A stretch of DNA of 18,937 nt from NCBI GenBank assembly GCA_964645755.1, contig CAZYBT010000048.1:1-18937 (forward strand). Direction: 5' to 3'. Shown one piece after another: positions 7,437 to 16,300 of this stretch (position 1 is the stretch's first letter; each line of letters opens with the position of its first letter). This DNA is from VMCP01 sp964645755 (lineage in GTDB: Bacteria > Bacteroidota > Bacteroidia > NS11-12g > UBA955). The notes below the pieces were generated by a model. That model was not told the origin of the DNA. It saw only the letters and a program-made list of their open reading frames with translations, and searched no databases. Position numbers and translations under genes: made by a program.

Positions 7437-7446
7437 CAGTACAATA

Positions 7447-8286
7447 ATGTTAATCATCGGAATTACCCAAACATTGAACATCATTCGATTAACAGATTTC
7501 GGACTGTTTTTGGAGGATGATGATCGAAACGAAGTTCTACTTCCAAACAAATATGTACCAGATCATTACGAATTTGGTGATCAAATTGAAGTTTTTGTTT
7601 ACAAAGACTCGGAGGACAGAATTGTTGCCACCACTTTAAAGCCAAAGGTTGAAGTTTATCAATACGCTTACTTACAAGTCAATGAGGTGAATCGAATTGG
7701 TGCTTTTATGGATTGGGGATTGGAGAAAGACTTGCTTGTTCCTTTCAGAGAGCAAAATCGACCGATGATTGTTGGGCAGTGGTATGTGGTTTTTGTTTAC
7801 AAAGATTTTGTAACAGAGAGACTTGTGGGAACAACCAAAATTAAGAAATCTTTGCATGTGCAAAAAGTGGATCTTCAGCCTAATCAGAAAGTAATGGTCA
7901 TGGCTTTTGAAGAAACAGACAGGGGCATGCAAGTCATTGTGGAGGGTAAGTATCGAGGAATTCTATATGCGAATGAAACTTTCAAACCCATTCATGTGGG
8001 GGATGTTTTTGAATGTTTCGTAAAAAACATTCGCACCGATTTATTAATTGATTTAAGTTTAGAAAGAATTGGTAGAGGTAAAATCGACACAAATACCCAA
8101 TTCTTGTTAGATAAATTGCGAAAAAACAAAGGTTATTTGCATTTATCTGATAAAAGTGACCCCGATGAAATAAAAGATGAATTAAAAATGAGTAAAAAAA
8201 CTTTCAAACAAGTCATTGGTGCCTTATACAAGCAAGGTATTATTGAGATACAAGAAGATTCCATTTCACTTATTAAAAATATATGA
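7447..8286 (+). CDS. cvfB: CvfB-like S1 RNA-binding protein
   Basis: A 279-residue cytoplasmic protein with the layout of the CvfB/YitL family: two S1-like beta-barrel segments (about 1-62 and 63-135), a third (about 138-210) and a C-terminal winged helix (about 215-279). Diagnostic pieces are FGLFLEDDDRNEVLLPNKYV, GDQIEVFVYKDSEDRIVAT, then VNRIGAFMDWGLEKDLLVPF and the second FVYKDF-ERLVGTTKI; the winged helix contains KSDPDEIKDELKMSKKTFKQ and ALYKQGIIEI. In Staphylococcus aureus, CvfB affects virulence gene expression and binds RNA; in Bacteroidota its role is not defined. Length matches the family. It is transcribed away from the Crp/Fnr gene; the next operon starts 82 bases downstream with its own -7 box, and no strong terminator separates them. 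Confidence 0.9.
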   Translation: MLIIGITQTLNIIRLTDFGLFLEDDDRNEVLLPNKYVPDHYEFGDQIEVFVYKDSEDRIVATTLKPKVEVYQYAYLQVNEVNRIGAFMDWGLEKDLLVPFREQNRPMIVGQWYVVFVYKDFVTERLVGTTKIKKSLHVQKVDLQPNQKVMVMAFEETDRGMQVIVEGKYRGILYANETFKPIHVGDVFECFVKNIRTDLLIDLSLERIGRGKIDTNTQFLLDKLRKNKGYLHLSDKSDPDEIKDELKMSKKTFKQVIGALYKQGIIEIQEDSISLIKNI

Positions 8287-8324
8287 AATTCAATTGATTT
8301 TCATTCAAATTGAAAATATATAAA

Positions 8325-8332
8325 TAACTTTG
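8325..8332 (+). promoter_or_regulatory. Candidate -7 box for the lipoprotein/DUF5723 operon
   Basis: TAACTTTG matches TAnnTTTG fully and lies 36 bases upstream of the chosen ATG at 8369. It overlaps a TTG (8330) that would otherwise be the first possible start of the open frame, an argument that translation begins further down. The -33 region is not clear. Confidence 0.42.
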
Positions 8333-8368
8333 TTTACCAATAAAAAAACAGCAAAACTATCCTTCACC

Positions 8369-10444
8369 ATGAAGCAAAAAAATACTTTTTTTCTGTACTT
8401 ACTTTCGCTCTCTTTATTACTATTTACACAATGTAAAAAAAATGAGCTTGATTTTAACAAGTACAACAAAATTAGCCCAGAGGTATTGACTCCTCTAGCG
8501 ACCACACAAGTAAAAGCTTGGGAAATTTTAAAACAAGATGATATCATTCAATATGATCCCGATGGTTTGATTCATCTGAAATTTAAGCAAGACTCGGTAT
8601 TCCAATTATCTGCTGATTCAATTTTGAAAGATATTAAATTGGGCAAAAGCAGTATCAAATTTAGTATGGGAGAAATTCGTGTTCCAAACATTCATGAGAC
8701 ATCCGACATCACAATTTTCAGCTTGTTTCCAACAACTGATCCACTTACAATTGCCGCATTTAGGTCTAAGCATGGAACCAATGATATTTTTCCAGCTATG
8801 ACCTCTTCCTCAACCAGTGCTACAAATTTAGCTGCTAATAGTGATTATGAATCTTTAAAAATTTCTAAGGGACACCTAACGTTTTCAATTTCAAATAACC
8901 TCCCGACTACAATTAATGAGATTCAAATCAAAATCATCGATAATTTGCCAACACCCCATGATTTAGGCTTGGTAAAATTGATGAATATTGGACCCGGTTT
9001 ATTTGCTACAGATAGCATTGATTTGGCTGGAAAAACCTTATCAAACAGTTTGAGCTATGTGTTACCAGTTACAGATGTGGCACAATCGCCGGCTGCTGTT
9101 ATGATTGATACTACAGACAATATTCAATTTAATGTATTGACAAATGGACTAAAATGCATTGGCGGAAAAGCAAAAATACCTGGTCAAAACATTGCTGCTC
9201 AGAATTTGAATTTAGATTTATCAGATCCATCTACAGATGCAAGAATTCGGAATATTTTATTCGGATCGGCATCTATTCCGGTGGTTACTGAATCTACTTT
9301 TGCAAATGATGTAATGCTCGATGTTAATTTCCCTGATGCCACAAAATCAGGAAATCCAATTTCAAACACCGTGATCAATGCCATTGCTAAAAACACCACC
9401 AACAATTCAGTTGACTTTTCCGCAACAAATATATTTTTAGGTACAGACCCTTCTAAGGATTATAACCTACTCAGAGCTTCTGTGTTTACTTCAATCAAAC
9501 CTTCAACTGGTTTGGTTGATTTCGACTCTTCTGATTACATTAAAATTACCTTAGATCCTTCCAATGCTGAATTCGCCTATTTAGACGGTTATTTGGGAAC
9601 AAAAACATTTAATATAGATATCAACGACCTTGATGTTAGCCAACTCGCAGAATTAGGAAAAGGTATTAAAATAGAAAATCCTATTATGAACGTTTATGTT
9701 GACAACTCTTTCGGTGTTCCAATTGTAGTAAAATTAGATATATCATCCATCGACAAAAACAATCAGAGTTTATCGATGAATGTTGATTCTATGAAATTCC
9801 CTTATCCTACAATTTCCGAAAAAGGTCAATCTAAAACTCAAACCTTTTCAATCAATAAAAACAATTCCAACATTGTGAATTGCTTGGGTATGCCAGCAAC
9901 AAAATTCAATATTGTTGGAAAAGCAATCATGAATCCTAAAGGATTTCAGGGATATGTTGATCACATCGTGAAATCGAGCGATATTGTGGTTGGATTTGAT
10001 GCTGACATACCAATGACTTTCACTGCGAAAGATTTTACACTCACTGATTCAATAGACATCAATGATGCATTACAAGCGAAAACAGACTTTGAATTTTTGG
10101 AATTAAAGATAAAAACTGTGAATGGATTTCCTATGGGAGGAACAATTGATTTGGTATTTACAAACGATCAGTATGTACCAATCGATTCATTGAAGGATGT
10201 AACATTAATTGTGTCAGGAATTCCAAATTCAAATGGAAAGGTGATTCAAAGCAGTGAAAATTTAACATCAGTGCTACTCAATCAAACATTATTGAAAAAA
10301 TTAGATATTCAGAAAAATAAATATTTATTGATTAAAACTAAATTCAACACTTACAATAACGGAAATACTCCTGTGAGTATCTACACCGACTGTAAACTTG
10401 ATGTCTCAATTGCTTTTAGAGGAAAAGCATCCATTACAAAATAA
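8369..10444 (+). CDS. Large predicted lipoprotein of unknown function
   Basis: A 691-residue exported protein without a recognised domain. The start ATG at 8369 gives a short basic end, a hydrophobic stretch and LLLFTQCKKN, in which Cys22 is the probable lipidated residue; Gln before the cysteine departs from the classical lipobox but occurs in Bacteroidota lipoproteins. The rest reads as beta-rich with many Asp/Asn/Ser residues and no internal cysteines in classical pairs. Two halves look distinguishable: about 30-300, and about 340-691, where strands such as IKTKFNTYNNGNTPVSIYTD suggest stacked immunoglobulin-like or LEA-like beta modules (impression only). The gene is followed after 7 bases by a DUF5723-type outer-membrane protein, so the two are very probably co-expressed and may form a complex at the outer membrane. 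An open frame begins upstream at TTG 8330, but this overlaps the promoter. Confidence 0.82.
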   Translation: MKQKNTFFLYLLSLSLLLFTQCKKNELDFNKYNKISPEVLTPLATTQVKAWEILKQDDIIQYDPDGLIHLKFKQDSVFQLSADSILKDIKLGKSSIKFSMGEIRVPNIHETSDITIFSLFPTTDPLTIAAFRSKHGTNDIFPAMTSSSTSATNLAANSDYESLKISKGHLTFSISNNLPTTINEIQIKIIDNLPTPHDLGLVKLMNIGPGLFATDSIDLAGKTLSNSLSYVLPVTDVAQSPAAVMIDTTDNIQFNVLTNGLKCIGGKAKIPGQNIAAQNLNLDLSDPSTDARIRNILFGSASIPVVTESTFANDVMLDVNFPDATKSGNPISNTVINAIAKNTTNNSVDFSATNIFLGTDPSKDYNLLRASVFTSIKPSTGLVDFDSSDYIKITLDPSNAEFAYLDGYLGTKTFNIDINDLDVSQLAELGKGIKIENPIMNVYVDNSFGVPIVVKLDISSIDKNNQSLSMNVDSMKFPYPTISEKGQSKTQTFSINKNNSNIVNCLGMPATKFNIVGKAIMNPKGFQGYVDHIVKSSDIVVGFDADIPMTFTAKDFTLTDSIDINDALQAKTDFEFLELKIKTVNGFPMGGTIDLVFTNDQYVPIDSLKDVTLIVSGIPNSNGKVIQSSENLTSVLLNQTLLKKLDIQKNKYLLIKTKFNTYNNGNTPVSIYTDCKLDVSIAFRGKASITK

Positions 10445-10451
10445 TAAAGTC

Positions 10452-12269
10452 ATGAAAAAAATTATTTTTACAGCCGTTTTGGGATGTTTATTTTCTGAAG
10501 TTTTATTGGGTCAATTGAACTTCGATTTTAATAATAGACACCTACCACAATCTGCTTTAGCAAACCCAGCATTTCTGCCTCAATACAAATTCAATTTTGG
10601 AGTAAGAAACACAAGTGGAATGAGTCTTGATCAGTTCACATTAAACACTCTTTTCAACAAAAACGAGAGTGATTCTACCTCAATTGCTAATTTAATCCGA
10701 GCAAATTCAAAAACGTTGGGAGCAGATGTCATTTCCAATACGGATTTGTTCCATTTTGGAATTAGAAGTAAAAAAGCTTATTTCAGTTTCAATAGTGGAG
10801 TTGTAGTTGAAGGAGCCATCAGAATTCCACGAGATTTATTTGGATTGGCATTTTTTGGCAATGGTGCATACATCAACAAAACTGCAAGTTTAGATTTTGC
10901 AGGTACACAGTTTACCTCCTACCTGAAAAATCAAATTACTTACGGCCGACAAGTATCAAATGAACTTTCTGTAGGTGCTTCCTTTTCTTTTTTAAATGGG
11001 CTTGCAAACATGAACTTAGAAAAAGGGTTTGTTGATATCAAAACAGACACTGGAGTTGCGTCTATCTATCAGCTCACAATGAGCTCTGAAATTCTCGGAA
11101 AAACCTCGTTTATGGGAATTGACCCAACACTTTTATCAGACTCTGCATATGCTGCAAATTTAAATTCTACCGTTACCGATGAATTGAAAACTTTCAATTT
11201 TTCCACAAACAGGGGTTATTCAATTGATTTAGGCGCGGTATACAGAATAAATGAAAAAATGAGAATCTCTGCCAATGTATCCAATATTGGAAGCATTTTA
11301 TGGAATAAAGGTGCGATGAATCATACAATGCCAAAATCATCTTGGATATTTACTGGTTTAGATACCACCCAATTCAAACAAATGCAGAAAAACGATAGCA
11401 ACGATATATTTTCTCAAATCCAAGATTCGTTCAATCAAAAATTTAACCGTAGTTCTGAGAAAATCAATAGTTACCAAACCAATCTTAAACCAAGATATAC
11501 AATTGGTTTCGAGTTTTTCCCATGGGCAAGAACCAATGTGCAAATGCTATTTGGAACAGGTTTTGGTGTGCTTGGCGATAAGTCATTTATATCCACTGGC
11601 ATACACCAAGAAATCGGAGAAATCATGGATTTGAGAGCGCATTACACATTTTATGATTTCAATTTTCCACAACACAGAATAGGAATTGGTGCGAGTTTAA
11701 ATCTTGGAATTATCCAACCATATTTTAGCATTAGTGATGTTTTAGGTGCAGTTGATTATGGTTATGCGTCAACAATTGCTGGTAGCGTGGGATTGAATTT
11801 TATGATTGGCATGCAAAAAGACAAAGACAATGATGGAGTTCCTGATAAAAGAGATAGTTGCCGAAAAGTTTTCGGCGTGATTTCAAATAATGGCTGTCCT
11901 TATGGTTTCTTGGGTGAATCAATGAACAATGAAGATCAAGTAAAAGAAGATGCACCAGTTTTTGAAATTGTACCAGCTGATTCAGTATCTGATCCAACAA
12001 AAGCAAAACCTGAATCAATTCAAAATCCTATTTCCTCAAACAGACAAGAAGATGTTACTTCCTCTAATCCTTCTAATCTCCCAAATCCTTCTAATCTCCC
12101 TAACCCTTCTAACCTCTCTAATCCTTCTAATCCTTCTAATCTCCCTAATCCTTCTAATCTCCCAAATCCTTCTAATCTCCCAAATCCTTCTAATCTTTCT
12201 ATCCCTCAAAAAAGGTCAAATAGTTACAATTCAAAAGTCATTGAAATGACGAATTTAATGAAAAAATAA
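10452..12269 (+). CDS. DUF5723-type outer-membrane protein with calcium-loop motif and Asn-Pro-Ser repeat tail
   Basis: A 605-residue protein with a signal peptide (about 1-20, ending LLGQ). The next 430 residues resemble the DUF5723 family of Bacteroidota outer-membrane beta-barrels: the opening NNRHLPQSALANPAFLP, alternating amphipathic strands, RINEKMRISANVSNIGSILW, then the FGTGFGVLGD and IGIGASLNLGIIQPYFSISD strands. Around 456-483 lies DKDNDGVPDKRDSCRKV with GCP, a thrombospondin type 3 calcium-loop motif as found between barrel and OmpA domain in OmpA-like proteins. Here no OmpA domain follows; instead there is an acidic/Ser-rich linker, a tandem Asn-Pro-Ser-Asn-Leu-Pro array (539-583) and a short basic tail. 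The open frame extends to ATG 10398 inside the lipoprotein gene, but the signal peptide fixes the start at 10452. Its transcript probably ends at a hairpin inside the facing gene. Confidence 0.85.
   Translation: MKKIIFTAVLGCLFSEVLLGQLNFDFNNRHLPQSALANPAFLPQYKFNFGVRNTSGMSLDQFTLNTLFNKNESDSTSIANLIRANSKTLGADVISNTDLFHFGIRSKKAYFSFNSGVVVEGAIRIPRDLFGLAFFGNGAYINKTASLDFAGTQFTSYLKNQITYGRQVSNELSVGASFSFLNGLANMNLEKGFVDIKTDTGVASIYQLTMSSEILGKTSFMGIDPTLLSDSAYAANLNSTVTDELKTFNFSTNRGYSIDLGAVYRINEKMRISANVSNIGSILWNKGAMNHTMPKSSWIFTGLDTTQFKQMQKNDSNDIFSQIQDSFNQKFNRSSEKINSYQTNLKPRYTIGFEFFPWARTNVQMLFGTGFGVLGDKSFISTGIHQEIGEIMDLRAHYTFYDFNFPQHRIGIGASLNLGIIQPYFSISDVLGAVDYGYASTIAGSVGLNFMIGMQKDKDNDGVPDKRDSCRKVFGVISNNGCPYGFLGESMNNEDQVKEDAPVFEIVPADSVSDPTKAKPESIQNPISSNRQEDVTSSNPSNLPNPSNLPNPSNLSNPSNPSNLPNPSNLPNPSNLPNPSNLSIPQKRSNSYNSKVIEMTNLMKK
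12066..12200 (+). repeat. 18-bp in-frame tandem repeat (NPSNLP)
   Basis: Seven units of 18 bp, each aat-cct-tct-aat-ctc-cc(a/t) or close, interrupted after the third by a 9-bp half unit (12120-12128, encoding NPS). Units start at 12066, 12084, 12102, 12129, 12147, 12165 and 12183. The + strand is strongly pyrimidine-rich. The copies are nearly identical in DNA, several at every base, and the half unit indicates slippage, so copy number probably varies between strains; unit length is a multiple of three so the frame is kept. Confidence 0.95.
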
Positions 12270-12276
12270 ACTCAAG

Positions 12277-13341
12277 TTATTTTAACATGTTTAAAATGTT
12301 CTGACCCAACATTGGTATCACAACCTGTTGGGTCTTTTCATTTTTAACAGCTATTTCCGCAAGTAATTGTCCAGGCAAACAAACAGGTTCATCACTCAAA
12401 TCAAAAGTTCCATAATGCATTGGCACCATGTATCTTGCTTTTAAATCAACAAATGCTTGGAAAGCTTTTTCAGGAGATGAATGATTTGTTTCCATAAACC
12501 ATTCAGGCTCAAAAGCGCCTATACCGAGAATCGCTATATCAATTTTAGGAAATAGTAGAGCAATTTCCTTATAATGACTACCGTATCCGCTGTCGCCACC
12601 AAAATAAATCACCAAACCATCAATTTCAAGAATAAATGACCCCCAAAGACGCTTATTGGTATCGGTGAACCATCTTTTTCCCCAATGACGGGTTGGTAAA
12701 AACCATAACTTGAACAAATGTCCCTCCAAAGAATACTGTTGATACCATCCAGCAACTTGACCTTTTGCACCATTCAAAAACTTATTGAGTAGAGCATCCA
12801 TTTGAAGTCCCGAAAAATACTTTACATGAGGATTCCTTTTGACAATTTTTTTCAGACTCAGTTTATCACAATGGTCGCGATGGTCGTGAGACATGAGAAT
12901 ATAATCAATTTTAGGCAAATTATCAACTGAAATCGGTAAAGCCGAGTGTCTTTTCATCAAACCGGAAGCTTTACCGAGCACTGGATCTGTGATAAAAGTC
13001 TTCCCTCCTATTCGAATCAAAAAAGTTGCATGTCCTAACCAAAAAACACCATCAGCGCTGTCTGTAATCAATTGTTTGGCGCCCGGAAAAATCTGTAATC
13101 GGGTATTATCTGATTTTTTTTGTGCTTCATAGGGATTTTTCTGGGATTTCCATTTTTTAATGTCTTTAAATTGATGTAAATGTGGAAATTCATGATTTTG
13201 GTACATTCCATTTTTGATGGGATTACCTGTCCAATTCGATTTTCCTTCAATAAATTTTAAAGAATCGTTGCGTGAAGGCAAAGTTTGAGCCATAACTAAA
13301 TTTTGGATGAGAATAAAGATAAAATAAAATGTTTTACGCAT
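12277..13341 (-). CDS. Exported metallo-beta-lactamase-fold hydrolase (NAPE-PLD/UlaG-like)
   Basis: A 354-residue protein with a signal peptide (about 1-19, ending VMAQ). The core has WLGHATFLIRIGGKTFITDPVL (101-122), the HxHxDH metal motif His152, His154, Asp156 and His157, His219 in TRHWGKR, Asp250 in GGDSGYG and His309 in MHYGTF, giving a complete two-metal site. The TRHW-KRW-DTNKRLWGSF segment resembles the N-acylphosphatidylethanolamine phospholipase D branch of the family, so a phosphodiester or lipid substrate is plausible; the true substrate is unknown. The ATG lies inside the end of mfd: the two overlap by 8 bases, suggesting translational coupling although an exported hydrolase has no known link to repair. 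Its 3' end faces the DUF5723 gene across 7 bases and carries that operon's terminator in its coding sequence. Confidence 0.9.
   Translation of the reverse strand: MRKTFYFIFILIQNLVMAQTLPSRNDSLKFIEGKSNWTGNPIKNGMYQNHEFPHLHQFKDIKKWKSQKNPYEAQKKSDNTRLQIFPGAKQLITDSADGVFWLGHATFLIRIGGKTFITDPVLGKASGLMKRHSALPISVDNLPKIDYILMSHDHRDHCDKLSLKKIVKRNPHVKYFSGLQMDALLNKFLNGAKGQVAGWYQQYSLEGHLFKLWFLPTRHWGKRWFTDTNKRLWGSFILEIDGLVIYFGGDSGYGSHYKEIALLFPKIDIAILGIGAFEPEWFMETNHSSPEKAFQAFVDLKARYMVPMHYGTFDLSDEPVCLPGQLLAEIAVKNEKTQQVVIPMLGQNILNMLK
12303..12338 (+). terminator. Intrinsic terminator of the lipoprotein/DUF5723 operon, inside the facing gene
   Basis: GACCCAACA (12303-12311) pairs perfectly with TGTTGGGTC (12326-12334), can be extended by a TTG/CAA pairing within the loop, and is followed by TTTT (12335-12338) on the + strand. 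It lies 34 bases after the DUF5723 stop and wholly inside the 3' coding part of the metallo-hydrolase gene on the other strand. It is read as a terminator only from the + strand operon. Confidence 0.68.
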
Positions 13342-16300
13342 GCTGAGTTTTAAAAGATGACAAATGCAATTTCCATTCTCCTAAAACGTGTAATGCTTCA
13401 AAAATATTGTTGATTTGATTCACTTGAACAATCAAAGCTTTTTCTGTTTGTTTCACTGCGAATTTAGTTTGATTCATTGCCACAAAACCCATTATTTCGG
13501 CGAAGGCTTGACTTTGGTACACAGACGCATTTGGATCACCTGGAAAATAACAACGCATTCTCATTTCTGATAAGACTATTTTTTCCATTCCCAACTCTTT
13601 CCCGGCCCATTTTAATCGTACTGAATCAATTAAAGCAACGACTTCAATGGGTAATTTCCCAAAACGATCTACCAATTGCTCCGCAAATTGTCTGAGCTGC
13701 AATTCAGTTTCAATATTTGATAATTCACTGTATAGGCTCAATCTTTCAGCAGTTTGGGAAACATAATGGCTCGGAATTAAAATTTCATAGTGGGTGTCTA
13801 CTTGGCAATCCCGACTGCGAATTTCTTCATGTTGATCAAAGATTTCATTAAATTCTTCATTTTTCAGTTCGCGAACGGCTTCATCAAGAATCTTATGATA
13901 CATATCGAAGCCCATTTCTGAAATAAAGCCACTTTGCTCAGCACCCAACAAATTGCCCGCTCCACGAATATCTAAATCTCTCATTGCCACTTGAAAACCA
14001 CTTCCTAATTCGCTGTACTCTTCAAGTGTCCTGAGCCTTTTGCGCGAATCTTCTGGTAACGTTGAAATTGGTGGAGACAACAAATAGCAAAAGGCTTTGA
14101 TGTTTGAACGCCCAACACGTCCGCGCATTTGATGTAAATCTGATAAACCAAACATGTGTGCATTATTGATAATAATGGTATTCGCATTTGGAATATCGAG
14201 TCCACTTTCAATAATGGTTGTGGCCACCAAAACATCATATTCACCTTCTATAAATTTCACCATTACATCTTCTAGTTCATGCCCTTCCATCTGACCATGA
14301 GCAACACAAACCCTGCATCCAGGAACCTCACTTGAAATGATGCTAGCTAATTCGTAAATGTCCTTTACTCTAGAATGAACAACAAATACTTGTCCTCCAC
14401 GGTTCATTTCATCCAAAACAGCTTTTCCTAACAAATCGCGACTAAAAGTAGCTAACTCGGTATGAACTGGCTGGCGATTAGGAGGCGGAGTATTGATAAT
14501 ACTTAAATCACGAGCACCCATCAAACTAAAATGCAAGGTTCTCGGTATTGGAGTAGCTGTGAGTGTCAATGTATCCACATTTACCTTAATTTCTTTCAGT
14601 TTTTCTTTAGCACTAACTCCAAATTTTTGCTCCTCATCTATGATCATGAGCCCTAAATTTTGAAATTCAATGTCCTTGCCAAGGATTCGATGTGTACCAA
14701 TGACAACATCTATTTTACCTTGTTTGAGCTTTTCGATGGTTTCTTTTTGCTCTTTTGTAGATTTGAAGCGATTCAAATAATCCAAAGTCACCGGAAATCC
14801 GGCAAAACGTTTCTTGAAAGATCGATAATGTTGTTGCGCCAATATGGTCGTTGGAACCAATATGGCCACTTGCTTACTGTCGCAAACCGCTTTAAACGCA
14901 GCCCTCATGGCAATTTCTGTCTTTCCAAATCCAACATCACCGCAAATCAATCGGTCCATGGGTTGTTCATTTTCCATATCTCGCTTAACATCTTCTGTTG
15001 CTTTGGCTTGATCAGGGGTGTCTTCGTAGAAAAAAGAAGCCTCTAATTCGAGTTGAAGGTAATTATCTGCTGAAAACGCAAATCCTTTTTCTTTTTTTCT
15101 TTTTGCATATAGCGCAATCAGTTCTCGGGCAATGTCTTTAACTTTCTTTTTTGTGGTTCTCTTTTGCTTTTCCCAAGCGCCACTGCCCAATTTATGCATA
15201 GACGGAACCGTTCCATCTTTTCCTGAATATTTGCTAATTTTATGTAAACTATTGACCGACAAATACAATAAATCGTTATCTCTGTATACCAAACGCACCA
15301 CCTCTTGCATCACCCCATTCATCTCCATTTTTTCTAACCCTGCAAACCTGCCAATCCCGTGGTCGATATGAGTTACAAAATCGCCTGGTTTTAGATTTTT
15401 CAACTCTCGTAAGGTTAGAGTTGTTTGACTAGAATATTGTTGTCGGGATTTTGGTCTGTAATACTTATCAAAAAGTTGATGCTCCGTAACAAATGCTAAT
15501 TGAGCATCGTGGTCAACATATCCCCCAGAAAGTCCAATATAAACGGGTATAAATTCCTCATCAATTGCAGTGTCTTTTAATATGGTTTGCAAACGCTCAA
15601 TTTGTCGGTTATTGTCGCTGAATACAAGCGTTTTAAACTTCATTTGAAGATTTTGATTCAGCCAATTTTTAAACATTTCAAAATTCCGCTTGAATAAAGG
15701 CTGCGGTTCTTGACGGAACCCAACCATTTTAAATTGCTCAAGAGGTTTGTCTCCTCCCATAAAGATCTGTCTGAATTGGGTAAAATTCTTTACGTACTCC
15801 TTCGGCGACATCCATATTTCTCGGGGATGCACCGGAATGGATTCATGTTTTAAATCAACGGCTGTTTGATGATTTTGGAGGGACATTTCCCAACCTTTTG
15901 CCAGGTCTTCCACTTGCAAAAATGAATCTACCGATACCACAATTGTATTTTCATTGAGGTATTCAAAAATTGAAGACTTTTTAATTTCTGTAGTCGTTTG
16001 AATCTTGGGTACCAATGAAAAATGAGCCATTTCTTTGATCGACAATTGATTATTTACATCAAATGAACGTATGCTTTCAATGATATCACCATCAAGTTCA
16101 ATTCGAAATGGATACTCATGTGCAAATGAAAATAAATCAACTATTCCTCCCCTTAAACTAAATTGACCAGGTTCAAAAACAAAATCAACTCTCTCAAACT
16201 GATTCATTTCTAAAAATTCCATTAAAAAATCAACATCAAGTGATTGACCTTTGGAAATTTCAAATGAATTCTTATTCAATTCAATTTTATCAATCACAAA

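Noticed and set aside
8289..8314. AT-rich inverted repeat TTCAATT/AATTGAA after the cvfB-like gene
   Set aside because: Only 7 weak A/T-rich pairs with a 12-base loop and no T run, so it is not convincing as a terminator.
11950..12249. A 99-residue open frame rich in Leu/Ile on the + strand
   Set aside because: It is an out-of-frame reading of the 18-bp repeat inside the DUF5723 gene; the repetitive Leu/Ile pattern follows from the repeat and no separate start context is seen.
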